DNA of 64,000 bases, taken from assembly GCA_951230915.1 (NCBI GenBank), contig OX579636.1, forward strand, positions 42,535,912 through 42,599,911, in the 5' to 3' direction. The notes beneath the pieces were generated by a model. It had not been told where the DNA came from, ran no database searches, and worked only from the letters and a program-made list of their open reading frames with translations. Positions 21,721 to 34,499 of the stretch are shown here, piece after piece (within the stretch, counting starts at the first letter, position 1; the number at the start of each line of letters is the position of its first letter). This stretch comes from Antitrichia curtipendula (Eukaryota; Streptophyta; Bryopsida; Hypnales; Leucodontaceae). A program made the position numbers and the translations under genes.

Positions 21721-24700
21721 GAGTTGAAAAAATAGTAGTGGATAAGACCACTTTTTATTTTGCTAAGATGTCAAGCATTTGTCACAATTTTGGATATGGG
21801 GTTAGTTGGTTGTTACAACTTTCTTGCCTTCGATGTTCACTAAATAACACCAAGTCATGTATATCACAGAGCCATTCATACGGGTTCAATGGGAATTGAA
21901 CTCAGACCACCTAAATGAGATAAACAACCTCTTACAACTAACCATTCAGCTCATAACTTGGCATTCAGTAAAGACCATTCATGGCATTTATACAAAAATG
22001 AGTATTGTGAATCTAACCAATTATTTGCTCGAGATGCTCAAATTATATGAAATTGTTTTTTTTAATGGAAATTATAGGTAAGAACTGAAAAATTGAGTTT
22101 CCCTCCACTTCAATTTCTTTCAATTCAATTTCAATTTTGGAGGCACAAAATAGACAATATTATTTTGGGAGGTCCCCAATCTTCCAAAATAATGAATATG
22201 ATGTTAAAAGGTATAACCAAATTTAAAATAGGAAGTTCAAGAGCTTTGTAGTAATCTAAATCGTTAGCACTTTAGCTAAGCATTTCATGAATTTACACAT
22301 TCAAACGAAATTACAAACTAAAGTCAAACTAAACATTTGTATATACATTATCCATGCCAAATTGCAACTTACAAATGAAGCATTCTTTTCACAAGATGAA
22401 TACAATTTGCATAGATACGTACCTTGGAATTGCTCAAGGCAAATGTATTGATCAAAAGTGACACATGACCTTGAGCATTGATTTCTAATACTACAAGAAT
22501 CCAAATTGTTGAGATCAAAGTATTTGCCTCATTGTAAACATGAAATTACATCTATATCATGAATATAATATTTAGCTTTCAAACTATTATAGCAAGAATA
22601 AACGCATGCCTCCTAGATCTATCATATACTAAATATATTGCATAAGCTTTCAAAACACATCTATCTAACTTCTTCTCCTCTTGACAAGATGTTCTTTCAA
22701 AAGACAAAACTTTAGTACCTCTAAGTAAATTTATGTGCTTGCATTGACAAAGATAGACATAACAATAACTCTTCATTAGCAATTGCACTCAAACTTGAAT
22801 CTCCACCTATCCCAAATTGTTAATCTTATAGTGCCTAAATTAAAATAACCAAACGTACTTCAGATGGAAAATGATCCTATCTTGATAGATTGACATGATG
22901 TAAACTCCAAGAAATAAGGACAAATATTTCTCTTAAGACGTCAACTAACACAAATGTACTTTAACTTTGTGTCTTTCTTTACACAAAAAGGGTCTTTCGA
23001 ATTAGTTCTCTTTGTATTTTTATTATTATAACTGCAGATTATGTCAATTGTTGTGATTGTGCAACAATTATTGTTGAAGTTCCTTCTGTTTTTCTTTTCT
23101 TTTGGATTTCGTTGAAGGGTCAGTGTCAATTGTTACTTGTCAATGAGATCCACATCCTCAAGATTGTCCTAACAAATGAAATGGGTTTGAGGTTGGCCAT
23201 ACTATACTGTAATGTAAATTTTGTCTACTTATCCAAAATCACAAGACAACTAGTATAGGGGTAATTTCCAATGGAAAGGTCAATAAGTCTAATGTATTGT
23301 GACTAAGGTCACTTGTTTCGTATGTTGAAGACTTATCTACTTGTTTTTATAACTTGTCTTGGGGTTTTCAATGAAAGATCCCATACTCATGTCAAATCAT
23401 CTCAGTCCATTATCAATGCTAGTATAATAGACACAATGAATGCTGTCACAGTCAGTTACTAGTGGTTGTCTCTTTGTCAAATATTCTTTATCAAATTGTC
23501 ATTGTGTTGGTCAAATGGTCTTATGCATGCTTTAACCACTTAATTTATATATTTGAATTACAAATATTTTTAAATATAAATTCCTTGATTATCTTTTCTT
23601 CTTTTTGTTTTCTCATATCTAAACAGTATTATATTTATTAGCCTAATTCCAATTTAATATGCTCAAATCAAATCTGTATTGCTATCCAATTTCACCGTAT
23701 GCAAGGTATGTTTAAGTTTGGAATTCTTTCATGTTATGGTCAATTTATCTTTAAGTCAGCCCTTTAGCTTTAGCTCTTCCAAATCAATTAGTCCCAGTCT
23801 TTAAGCGTACGAAGTAGGTTCAATGCGTCACAGTGCTGACTTAGTACCATATGATTGATCAAATAGACCCAAAGACCGTGCGATTTGACTTTACTGTTAT
23901 TTGCTGGAACTCAGCCAATTGGTTTGGAATTACGGAGTTCAATCCAACTTGACAAACTATACAAAGTCTCTACTGGATTGGATTCTTATGAACAATGGGA
24001 CTAGTATCAAGTTTTATTCAGTTTCTAATCTCTAACATTTGGTGCTATTGCAAATTAATATTCATTATTCAACTTGACTATGTATTCATCTAAAGATTTA
24101 TTACAATTTCCAATTAATACAAATTTCACCACAAGTGTAATGTAAGTTAAATTATTTGACGATAAAATTCATACAACAATTTGCACAATCAATTTATCCG
24201 TTAATTAAGGAAGTTATAGTTAAGTCAATTTGCACAATCAATTAACATGCACAATCTACAAACAAGTTTATAATAACAATTACACATGCATACTCAAACA
24301 ACTAGACATAGTTAACACAAGACTCAATCTGGGTCAAATTATAACTCCTGCATAGTTGATTAATCACATACATTTGATCATAAGCATATAACAACTTTTT
24401 AGTTGGTAAGGGTCGACTCGTCATTACAACTCTCGACAAACAGTAATCACCCAATTCATTTATCCGTTTGCCAATTCCAATTTATTTAATTGTCAGATTA
24501 TTAATTACATATTTTCAACTCACATGCCAATGTGAAATTCATAACAACTAGACTCAATTCAAGCCTAACAAAACATTCAATCAATTCGATTGCTACATAT
24601 TCCAACAATTCACAATATTGAATTTAACTTACCAATTTGAATTAATGAGCTTGTAGATACTTACTAGACTATTCGACTCACAAATCTTCTTAAATAATCA

Positions 24701-24880
24701 ACACCGAGTCAATTTGAATTCCAGTTGTCTTCAACTCCTCTAGCAATCGATTTGAACAATGAATTTAATTGATCCTCACTCAATAACAAATTGACTCATC
24801 CTGGCCAATTAGTTTCAACTAGAGTGATCTCAAAATAACTTAACACAACAATAGATCATTCCTTAGAGTGAGCTCCCAAT
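21331..24880. other. AT-rich non-coding DNA with a TA microsatellite
   Basis: A (TA)n run lies at about 21675-21716. The remainder, including a stretch rich in CAATT/GACTCAA words at 23900-24880, has no supported gene. Similar word usage returns at 29080-29640, so both may derive from one repeat family. Confidence 0.4.
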
Positions 24881-27800
24881 TTGTCACTTGGGACTTGTAG
24901 AATTATTTTTTGGAAATTTGCAATTTAAAGTTAAGAAAAATATACAAAAAGTCATAAAAAGAGTGTAGAACCAAAATAGGGTTGTGACATATCCATTATA
25001 GTATTTGGTCTAGATTTGTGTTTAGATTTAGAATCCCACCAAACCTGGCCTAAAAATAGATAGAAAGAACGAAACGGTTAGAGTTAGAGGATTTGAGTCA
25101 CATAGGCCCAAAAGGGCTAAATCCCACCATGAATGTGGCAATTCATGGCTAAGTCGGTCCAAGGGATCCACAACGAGGCCACTAGGTCGGGTCCTAGAAT
25201 TAGGTTTAGAATTCCCCAAACCCCAATTGTTAGCATGCAGGAGCCACTGACGCAAGATCGGGCCTGTGGAGGAATCTACAGCCCAAGGATGGTGTCCTAG
25301 GATAAATCCCATGCCAAGAGTCCAACAACGAAATCGATTCGCCAAGATTCCTCTATTTGCAAAAGATTCCCACACCATCGCTAATTCGAGGAGATGGCCA
25401 TTTCATCGCCATTGACCAATCATGCCAGGTACAAAAACGCACTTGCACGTCTTTCATGTGATTCCCTGAGAGGTGATGTGAAAAATCCCGTCATCTTCCG
25501 ACTTGCAGAAGAACCTTTTGCGGGTGGTCAACCCTGGTAACCTCCAACGGGAATTTTATGGAAATTACCCAGGTAGCCAGAAAATCTCACTAAAAATTAG
25601 ACTAGCTTGTTTTATGTTAATAATGCGCTCCGTGAAGTTTCACAACATTTCAATAGCGGCAAGTACCCGAACCAGCGAGATTCTTCGGAAATTAATCACG
25701 TGGCGGGGTCCCCGCCGCGTTGACCGGCACCCCGGGACCATACGATGGCGAAACGAAGTCAACCAAGAGTCCTTTCCAACTCTCTCACACCTACCGGAGA
25801 CCCTCGGCTATTTACATTTCTCAAAGTAGGAGACCCCCAAGATCTAGGATTTTACCACGATTTGGTTTTTAAACTAAATTAGCCTACGATGGATTTTTGG
25901 CCTCGGGACGGGGGGTAAGAGGGCTCTGGACTAAACACGGAGATCTGGATCCAATGGCCCAATCCATTTGACGATTGGAGTTAATCTCCAAAAGTTAGGA
26001 GGTTGGTCCAACGTAGATAGGTAAAAGTAGTTTTTTAGGGATTAGGATGAAAATCTTTAAAGATGAGGATGAAAATCCAAGTTGATAAGGTTACCTTAGA
26101 ACTCTTGAGGGAGGGGTGGGGCCTTGAAAACCTATTTAAGGTCCCCATTTTTCTTTCTAGAACACCTCCAATTCTTTTTTCGGGTCCATGGGTCCAACTT
26201 ATGTTGGGAGATTTTGGCGTTTTAGCCATAAAAACTCTACGGTGTTTTTTGAGCTCTTTTGGGCTCCATTCTTGTTGAAATTCAAGCTTTGAAGTTCTTT
26301 GTGGAGTTCTTCTACCTTATTGTGTGTGTCATTCAGGTTTTTCTCTTCTTGTTCATTTGGACTAACGGGTTCTATTGTCAAGTATCCTTGGATCAATTGT
26401 ACTAATCCTAAAGATATCCCCCACCGTACCTTGGCGATGCCGCTTTGGGGGGCTTTTAGTGTGGATCTTTGAGTGCTTAAACTAATTTGTATCGTACTAA
26501 CCCATGCATGTTAAGTAGAACTAACCCTTGGAAGCATTCTTGTGTTAGAAGTGACCCCATTTGGGAACTAACCTTTGTTGAAAGTTGTGTTCATTGTGTG
26601 TGGGACCCCCATGAACGGCGAAACTTTGAACCTGTGAGTGTCATAAGTCCTAGATTGTGAATGAAACCCCTATAGACGGCGAAGCTTTGAACTTACGACA
26701 AAGTTAGAGTCTTTAAGTTTGTGTTAAAGAGTTTAGGCGGCGGAGCTTTGAACCCCGGGGTACCACCAAGTTCTAAAGTTGGTGTTAAACCCAACTTAGC
26801 GGCGAAGCTTTGACCCTCCCCGGTGTTCCATTCCAAAGTCTAGTTTTCAAGACCTTTGTGGAAACCTCCAAAGTTTAGCTTCTAAGATATGTAGGTCGTT
26901 AGAAAGTCCGTTTACCAAGTTAGGACCCAGTCCCTTAGAACTAACCCATTAGAATTAGCCCATGATTAGCAATCAACCATTAGAATTAGCCCGTTAGGAA
27001 TAAGCCCAGTGAAAAAGAAAAAAGAAAGAAAATCAGAATTCAAACGCCAACCCATTAGGAATTAACCATTAGCAATCAATCATTAGGACCAGCTCGTTAG
27101 GAATCAGCCAGTGAATAGGGAAAAGAAAGAAAACCAGAGCTCAAGAACTAGACCCCTAGTCCAGTCACAAGGGAGGTTCAGTCACTGGGGTCAATCCAGT
27201 CACCGGGCAGATTCAGTCACTGAGGTCAGGCAGTCACCGGGGTCAGGCAATCCAGTCATCGGGAGTGGGTTGCCGAGCTGGTCAGGGAGCTGGGGAGTTT
27301 GGGTTGCCGATCTGGTCCGGGGAGCTGGGGAGTTTGGGTTGCCGAGCTAGTCCAGGGAGCTTGGGGAGTCGGTGCCCTTGTATTGGTATTTTGATTTGGT
27401 CCAAGTAAATAAGTCTAAAAACTAGGGGTCAAGGCTTATTGGGGGAGAAACTCGATTGCAAGAAATCAAGAAAGGAAAACAAAGGAAGGGGGGAGAAGAG
27501 AAGCCACACGTCCAAATATATTGAAAACCTGCATACAAAATACTCACATACCACCTCTCTCTCTTCACACCAATTTGAAACTAACAAGAATGGAGGAAGA
27601 TTAGAGGGAAATAGGATGAAATAGGAGAAGGATTGAGAGAGACGATAAATAGTAACCTAGGTTTGGCTAAATAGGCGTTAAGAGGAAAATCTCGAGGATT
27701 CGTAGTGACCATTAGAAGGGGGATTAGGATGACACCAAGATAAAATGGTGTAAGAGAATAGAAGGGGCATTAAAACCTCCTTGGAGTTTGAATCTATAGT

Positions 27801-28030
27801 TGTAAGACACCCATAAAAGCTTAGGTGGAATAGTCTTAGTGTAGAAGGAAAAGAGGGAGAAAGAAAAGGAAGGAAGAAGGGAAATAAGACGTTTAGATCG
27901 CGTGGGTACACTAGTCTTCCCAAATTAAGCGGTGAGCTTGGGAAAAATTCAACCACGACCAAAGGACCACCATGGAGCGCGAGGAGGTGTACATGGACGA
28001 AGACGAACTGATTTCCAACACTGGAAGTGA
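24881..28030 (+). mobile_element. Probable LTR-retroelement remnant (leader region)
   Basis: A GC-richer tract. It has a TATA-like CTATTTAAGGTCC near 26132 followed by an untranslated-looking leader. The leader contains repeated GGCGAAGCTTTGAACC-like units (about 26615-26820) and AGGAATTAGCCC-like units (26930-27110). Three copies of a 45-50-base GGGTTGCCGAGCTGG unit follow (27268-27370), and then purine-rich DNA. At 27972 ACCACCATGGAGCGCGAGGA opens a short acidic frame that ends at a donor-like GAG|GTGAGT near 28034. No reverse transcriptase or integrase is visible and no LTR pair was found, so a host gene's 5' region is an alternative. Confidence 0.3.
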
Positions 28031-28139
28031 AGAGGTGAGTCTTTGACTTAATCCTTGGTGTTTCTCCTAACTAACGTTGATTTCCTTAATTAGCCTTTGT
28101 GCGGGAGTAGCAAGTCGTGATTAATATAGGTAGGTGTTA

Positions 28140-28690
28140 AATTCCAAAGTGCTAGAGTTGGAATTTAGGTTAGAAGAAGATCTCAGATTAAATCTCGGAG
28201 TAAAAATCTAGAGTTAAATTAGGAGTAAAAAATCTAGAGTTAAATTTAAGAGTAAAAATTTAGAGTTAAATTAGGAGTAAAAATTTAGAGTTAAACTAGG
28301 AGTAAAAATTTAGAGTTAAACTAGGAGTAAAAATTTAGAGTTAAATCTAGGAGTCAAAATTTAGAGTTAAATTTAGGAGTAAAAATCTAGAGTTAAATTT
28401 AGGAGTAAAAATTTAGAGTTAAACTAGGAATAAAAATTTAGAGTTAAATCTAGGAGTAAAAATTTAGAGTTAAATTAGGAGTAAAAATTTAGAGTTAAAT
28501 TTAGGAGTAAAAATCTAGAGTTAAATTTAGGAGTAAAAACTTAGAGCTAATTTAGGAGTAAAAATCCGAGGGTAAAAGTCAAACCATAGAGTCAAAATTA
28601 GAAGTAAAAGTTAGAGTTAGCACTCGGGAGTCAAAATCTAGAGTTACATTTAGAAGTTGGAAATTAGAGTAAGAAACTAAGCTTAGGGTT
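28140..28690 (+). repeat. Minisatellite, period about 23 bp
   Basis: About twenty tandem copies of a unit like AATTTAGAGTTAAATTAGG followed by AGTAAA. They are nearly identical in the centre (28250-28540) and diverged at the edges. The low divergence suggests recent expansion. Confidence 0.9.
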
Positions 28691-31600
28691 AGCCCGTAGA
28701 GTTAAAACTTCCGAGAGAAGTGTCAAACCTCAAAAGATAGTCTGGGAGGTTCATGGAAGGAACGTGAGGGTTCCCCTTTCACGTAGTTAGGGACGTTAGA
28801 AATGACACCAACTACCAAGCCAACCCTAGACATAGGATAGATAGTTAGGGATTTAGAATTTTACTATCAACCCCGGTCATTGCAGTTAGCCTGTTAGTTA
28901 TCCATGCATTTCTAGTAGTTTCGCTGCCATCCACGACACTTAGGAAACGTTAGCAAAAAAGATCCATTGCTTGGAAGGCACAGTGGATCGCGCTCACAAC
29001 ACCCCCATATATTTAAAAAGTGGATAAAAGCATAGAACCTGGTCGGTATTTGCCTAATTACCAAGGGTGGGTAATCTTGCGCCCACACTTAGCCAATTTG
29101 CTTCACAATAGTTTCCACATAATTATGCATACATCCAATCCAGTCATGCAACTTACTCACATACTCAGGCAAATTGATCACATATACCATTTAACATTCA
29201 CTTATTTTAATTCGACATGTCCAGAACTTCAAACACAATGTGACAACAATTGCAACTTAACTCAAGCTTGTCGATTAGAAATTGTGACTTTGCAGTGCAT
29301 TCCACACAAACCACTTGACTCAACTTATTCAGCTTGACTTAATTCAATGCACAAATACAACTCGCAGGCAATTAGCTCTCAACAATCACTGATTAGACTT
29401 TGGTCAATCACACAAGCAAATGCACATACACAAGCAATTAGATAGTCAATTACACTTTGCAACTTGACTTACACACATACAATTCACACAAGGAACTTCA
29501 CCACCTATGAGTTCCTTACAATTAGTCACACTTACTCACAACATGTGAGCTTACAAAGACAATGGCAATTTAACATATAGTATTAATATTACTTTGGCAA
29601 ATTGTATAAAGCTTGAGAGTTTGTAAATTAGATAATGACTCTTCTTCATGCTGGAGAGAGAGAGAGAACAACTAGACATTTGGACTTAAAGTCCCCAAAA
29701 TACAACTTGAAGGATGGCACATGTTCAAATTGCGTGTCAAATTGAAATTCATGCCTATCTACTTGACCACGTTCATATCCTAGTCCATTAGCCCTGTTCG
29801 TATCTAAATTTTTGTCATTTAGTCTTTTACATACAACATCCATCTAAATGACACATTGTAATGGGAAATAGACTCTTTTACTTGCTCTATTCACATTTAC
29901 AAGCCAAGTAGACCAAAAATTTCAAAAAATTAGAACTACATATATTGTGTAGATTCTTTTTCTTGCTTAGCAATCCAAGAACTTGGAATTGAACAGTACT
30001 ACAATTGATAGATAAGTTGTGGAATGCCTTGCTTCAAACTTGCGCTTGCTCACAAATGTATTGCACAGTCACAAGAGTTTAGGTCTGCAATCAATTAAAT
30101 GGAAGTCATATGTTGTTGATCAATTTGATGAGGGTGAAATTTTTGTCATGGGCTTTGATGTTTAGCTTAGTCTAAGTAGTTCATTTTTGCCGGTAAAGTA
30201 TTGTAATTGCCGAGATGCTGCCACGTTCTTATATTTTGTACTCTTGCTGTCAGATATTAAAAATCAGAAATGAATTGATCGCATTCTATGAATTGAGCAA
30301 CATAATGTGATAATATCATCATGAAATATCTTTAATGTGGATGTAGGTGTGAGGAAGAGCATTGAGGGCTTATTAAATTAAATCTTTGTGTGGGTTACAA
30401 AGAAGTACAAAGTAGAATCTTTCAGCAAGTGTATTCACCATTCTTGCTTAGGTCATGTTTCACTTATAGTACAAGAGGCTGATATTGCAATAATTTTTGT
30501 ACTGTTCTTTCAATAATTTTCAAAAACCTATTAACAAATTTGCAACTATGCAATGTACTTGCAACTACAGACTTGAGATTGCAATATTTTTGACAATAGT
30601 TGAAGTATATATACATTGGTTCTGTGCTTAAGACTTTTGCAACAAATTTGTAGCACTTTTGCAGTGCTCACAATAGACCACAAGCTTTAATTTGAGTGAA
30701 GTACTAAGCCTCTAACAAACCATTACAAAGTAATTGATGATGTGTTGCCCCTGCTACTGACTGTTGTTGAATTTGCTTCTTTATCGAGGAGGCTTGTATG
30801 GCTTGTGAATCCAACATCTTTTGAATAGCTAAAAATATATATTTTTCTTTCATGATTACTTTGAGTGTTGTGGTAGATGTATTAATTAGATGAAATTCCT
30901 CATGCTAAGACTACTGTAAATCTTTGTGATTACCAAATCTTCCTAGTTTTTAATTTCATATGGAGAGGTTCGTTGCCTCTAGACAAAGTCTCTTTGTATC
31001 AATTGATTAGGATGTCAATTACATCTTAGAATTGCTTTAAATTTTTTAGCAATTTGGGTAGTTTGTCATTTGTCAAGGATGACCAACTAAAACTAAAAAG
31101 TTGGTCAAGAATTGTAAATGAACCCTCAAACAATAGATCCAGCCCAAGGGGCTGGATTTTCAAAGAATCTTCAAAAAAACTCTTCTAATATTCTACTACA
31201 TGTGAACTTCCTTGTTATCATCTCTTTGTCTTTACAAGATGCATTTAATAATTAAAGTCTTGAGTTTTGAATCACAATTTGAATTTATAATTTTTGCTTA
31301 GGAAAGTTTGGTAAATTCTTTTAATAGGGGCTATGAAGTTGCCCATGGCCTTGAGGGGATAGAAACACATTATTGATTGGTCATTTGAACAAGCTACATG
31401 ATGCCCATTTAAAAAAGATTCTAAAATCCAAGTTTAGATAGGCCCTCCCAACACTTCAATTGTCCTTTTCAAAACTAACTTTGCATTGGTTGTATATGAT
31501 GCAAACTTGTTCAAAGTTTTGTAATATGCATGGGAAGAAATGCATTACTTTGAAAGTGCACATTACTTTAGAACATGTTAGCATGGAGGATAGATATGAG

Positions 31601-32887
31601 GAATTTGAGAACAAACAAGTGAGGAAATCCTTGAAGCTCCAAAGAATCTGCCTTCATGGCCAAGGATATTAATTATTCATATTCAAATTAGTGAACTAAA
31701 AGTAAATTTTCCATTTACCACATACATCCAAAAATTGGACAACATCCATTGCCATATGCCAAATAATATTTTGCACAATTCAACTACCAATTCAATTGTG
31801 ACGGGAATCAAATTTAATTTGTATCACTGCCCAATGACTGCACACTATGCGGTGAAGGGTTGCAAAAATTTTTAACTAGATTTTAGCTTTTTCACCTTTA
31901 AATTGCAATAAAATTTGTAGGAAAAATCTTTTGGCATTATGTTTTTCGAAAATGAATCCTAAGATGACATTTAATAATCATGCCGAATTTTAAAACATGC
32001 AAATCTTTACATTTATGTAGAGAAAGATTTGAATTTTGTCTTTCTCTAAGGTATACTGTGAGAGTAGTGCGCTAACACTTTCCTCCCACCATTCGTATTG
32101 TTTACATTGTAGACAAAGAAAATGTTTGATTGCATTCATCTTCAACATAGCTACTAACCAATCTCTCCATTTTATGAAACAAGTTTGAAATATAGGAATA
32201 CATTGGAAATAAAAACATTGCAAGAGAACTTCAATTCTTATACCATCAATTTACATAACCACTAAGAGAGACAAAAGGAAATAGTCAACAAAACAAAAGA
32301 AAAATGGTATGAAATAAAATAAACTAGTATGAAACAAACAAAAGAAAATGGTGTGGAACAAAAAGAAAGGCAATCCTTAGGACCCCGGATTGCATTAACA
32401 AAATGCCTCAAACTCAACATGATGATGCATAAAGGAATTCAAGGACAAACAAATCATACAACAATAAAGCAAGGTATTGATAGGGACTATAGAAGTGAAA
32501 AGGTAAAACATACCTCAAGATGAAATAAAGCAAGGTCTTGACAAGGTGGGTGGTAGAGTGGAGGTGAAATATAATTAGAAATGAAGTAAGCAAGGTATTA
32601 TCATAGAAATTTGTAAGCATGGGCTATGATTGACTTCAACTAAACGAGACTTCAGTTGAAAGAAATGATAATGGTTCACGATACACTTATACTAAGTAAG
32701 AATATCATAACAAGACTTCAATAAAAGTTTCAAAACTTGTTTTGGCAAGATTGAGGGTTTTTTTTCATTTTGCCTTCAATATATAGAAGTACTATGTTTC
32801 AAAGTTTCTTGAAAGAAAACTATGAGCCTCCAAGAAGCACCAAAAAATCATAGGGTGTACTAGGAGGCTTCAAAAATCTACATATAT
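28691..32887. other. AT-rich non-coding DNA
   Basis: Long stretch without exon-like frames. A GA run occurs at about 29653. Short frames (for example 29020-29337, 31460-31672) lack motifs. I see nothing that I can name. Confidence 0.4.
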
Positions 32888-33204
32888 GGGCAATTTCGTT
32901 AAAATGGCGAAATTCCGTAACTTTGGCAGTTTTCACAGTTCAGAGCGGCCGCTCTGAAATGTTCAACTATCCTAGATTTTTGAAATCTAAACCACTTATA
33001 GATGTCTGAAATCTACAATAGTCATAGATGTTGCTTTCAAAATTCAGACCGCGCGATTTGAAATGTACATTAGTGCTAGATTTCTGAAATCTATATAAGA
33101 CAAAGATTTATGTAATCTATACCCCTCGTAGATGTCACTTTCGCAGTTCAAAGTGGCCACTCTGAAAATAGCATACGGAATATGCCATTTTAACGAAATT
33201 GCCC
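32888..33204. mobile_element. 317-bp MITE with terminal inverted repeats
   Basis: It starts GGGCAATTTCGTTAAAATGG and ends with its reverse complement, flanked by ATATAT on both sides (a TA or longer duplication cannot be resolved in this palindrome). Inside are a NotI-like palindrome (CAGAGCGGCCGCTCTGA) and several TAGATTTNTGAAATCTA short palindromes. Non-coding. Confidence 0.8.
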
Positions 33205-33853
33205 ATATATCTAGTTTGGAAGAGTCACTTCAAGGTTTCAAATAGCCACACAAAATATTATAGAAGTCCCTTAAAATACTAGGCAAATATACATAACATT
33301 AAAAAAAGGTTTGGTTTCTACAAAGTCCAATAAAAGGATGAGAATTGATGAAGGATGTAACTATGTTTGTTACAAGGAATACACACTTATAATTGCCACT
33401 AACTGCCACTAAACATAGTTACAATTGTATGACAAGATGTAATTTTATTTGGCCGTATTGTCAAATGAAAAGAATTCTAATACAATTTTCTATGCATTAT
33501 TTGGACATTGTATAAATAAGTTACGAATCTTCAAAATTCTAATGATATGTGTACTATAAATCATTGCTATATTATAATGTTTAGATTTTGCACATTTTGA
33601 CAATTACTATCTACATTCTAGACAAGAATCTAAATGCAACAGTCATTTATCAATGATCATTTTGGACGGACAGACTTACTTTATGTAAAATGTAAAAACT
33701 ATTGCACTAGCGTGAAAGCACTAAAATTAGCATTGAGGTTGATTTTGGATTTTCAAGCAGTAGAGGCACCTTTTCTTTGTATGCTCCTATTTAGCAACAT
33801 ATGTAAATGAGTTTTGTTTTTTTATAAATTTAATGATGCAATCACATATCTTC
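33205..33853. other. AT-rich spacer
   Basis: No gene, repeat or motif recognised. Confidence 0.4.
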
Positions 33854-34499
33854 TTCAACCCCTAACTACCTGAGGCACCAGATTCTGGTGTTTCATAAAT
33901 TTTGAAGTTAAGTAAAACCCAACCAAATTGCTATTTTTAGTAGTTCATATTTTTGGAGAACTCTTTTGGAAGTCTAGTTTTAGGATCAAAAAGCCGATCT
34001 TAAAAATGAAGAATTATGGTTTTTCTATTCATGATTTTGTGCACGGATACCCATTGCAATCTTGACTTCCCGTAGTGTTGAGGGCTCTTGGAAATGAACC
34101 TCAAATACACTAGGTCTCGGAGAAAAAATCCTATTAGAAATTCATTAAAAAAAGTTGTAGAATAGATTTTCTTAAACCGTAAATTGATTGAGGTTGTGCA
34201 TACTAGGCCCTATAACCTAATATTTTTTTAGTGACCAACTTTTTAGAATTGACATGCAAAAAGAGAATTGAAATTTTTTCATAGTTTTAACACCCTCATA
34301 ATCAAACATTATAATCTTTCAATCTGTAAGTGATATTGTTATGTTTTCTTTTCCTATGTGATCTCTAACATGTCTAGTTTGAATTTGTATGGTCACAATT
34401 CTAAAGAAATTGGTATAACTTATGAGAATGTTCATTTTTTGTAAAATTTAGAACAAATTTCAAGAAGCTCCAAACAGGCCTTGGGCATTTAGGGGTTAA
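33854..34499 (+). mobile_element. TTAA-type MITE, second subfamily, copy 1
   Basis: It ends GGGCATTTAGGGGTTAA; its left end is mutated (TTCAACCCCTAACTACC). It aligns along its whole length, in the same orientation, with 50006-50672 (for example ACCCATTGCAATCTTGACTT is shared). Non-coding. Confidence 0.75.
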
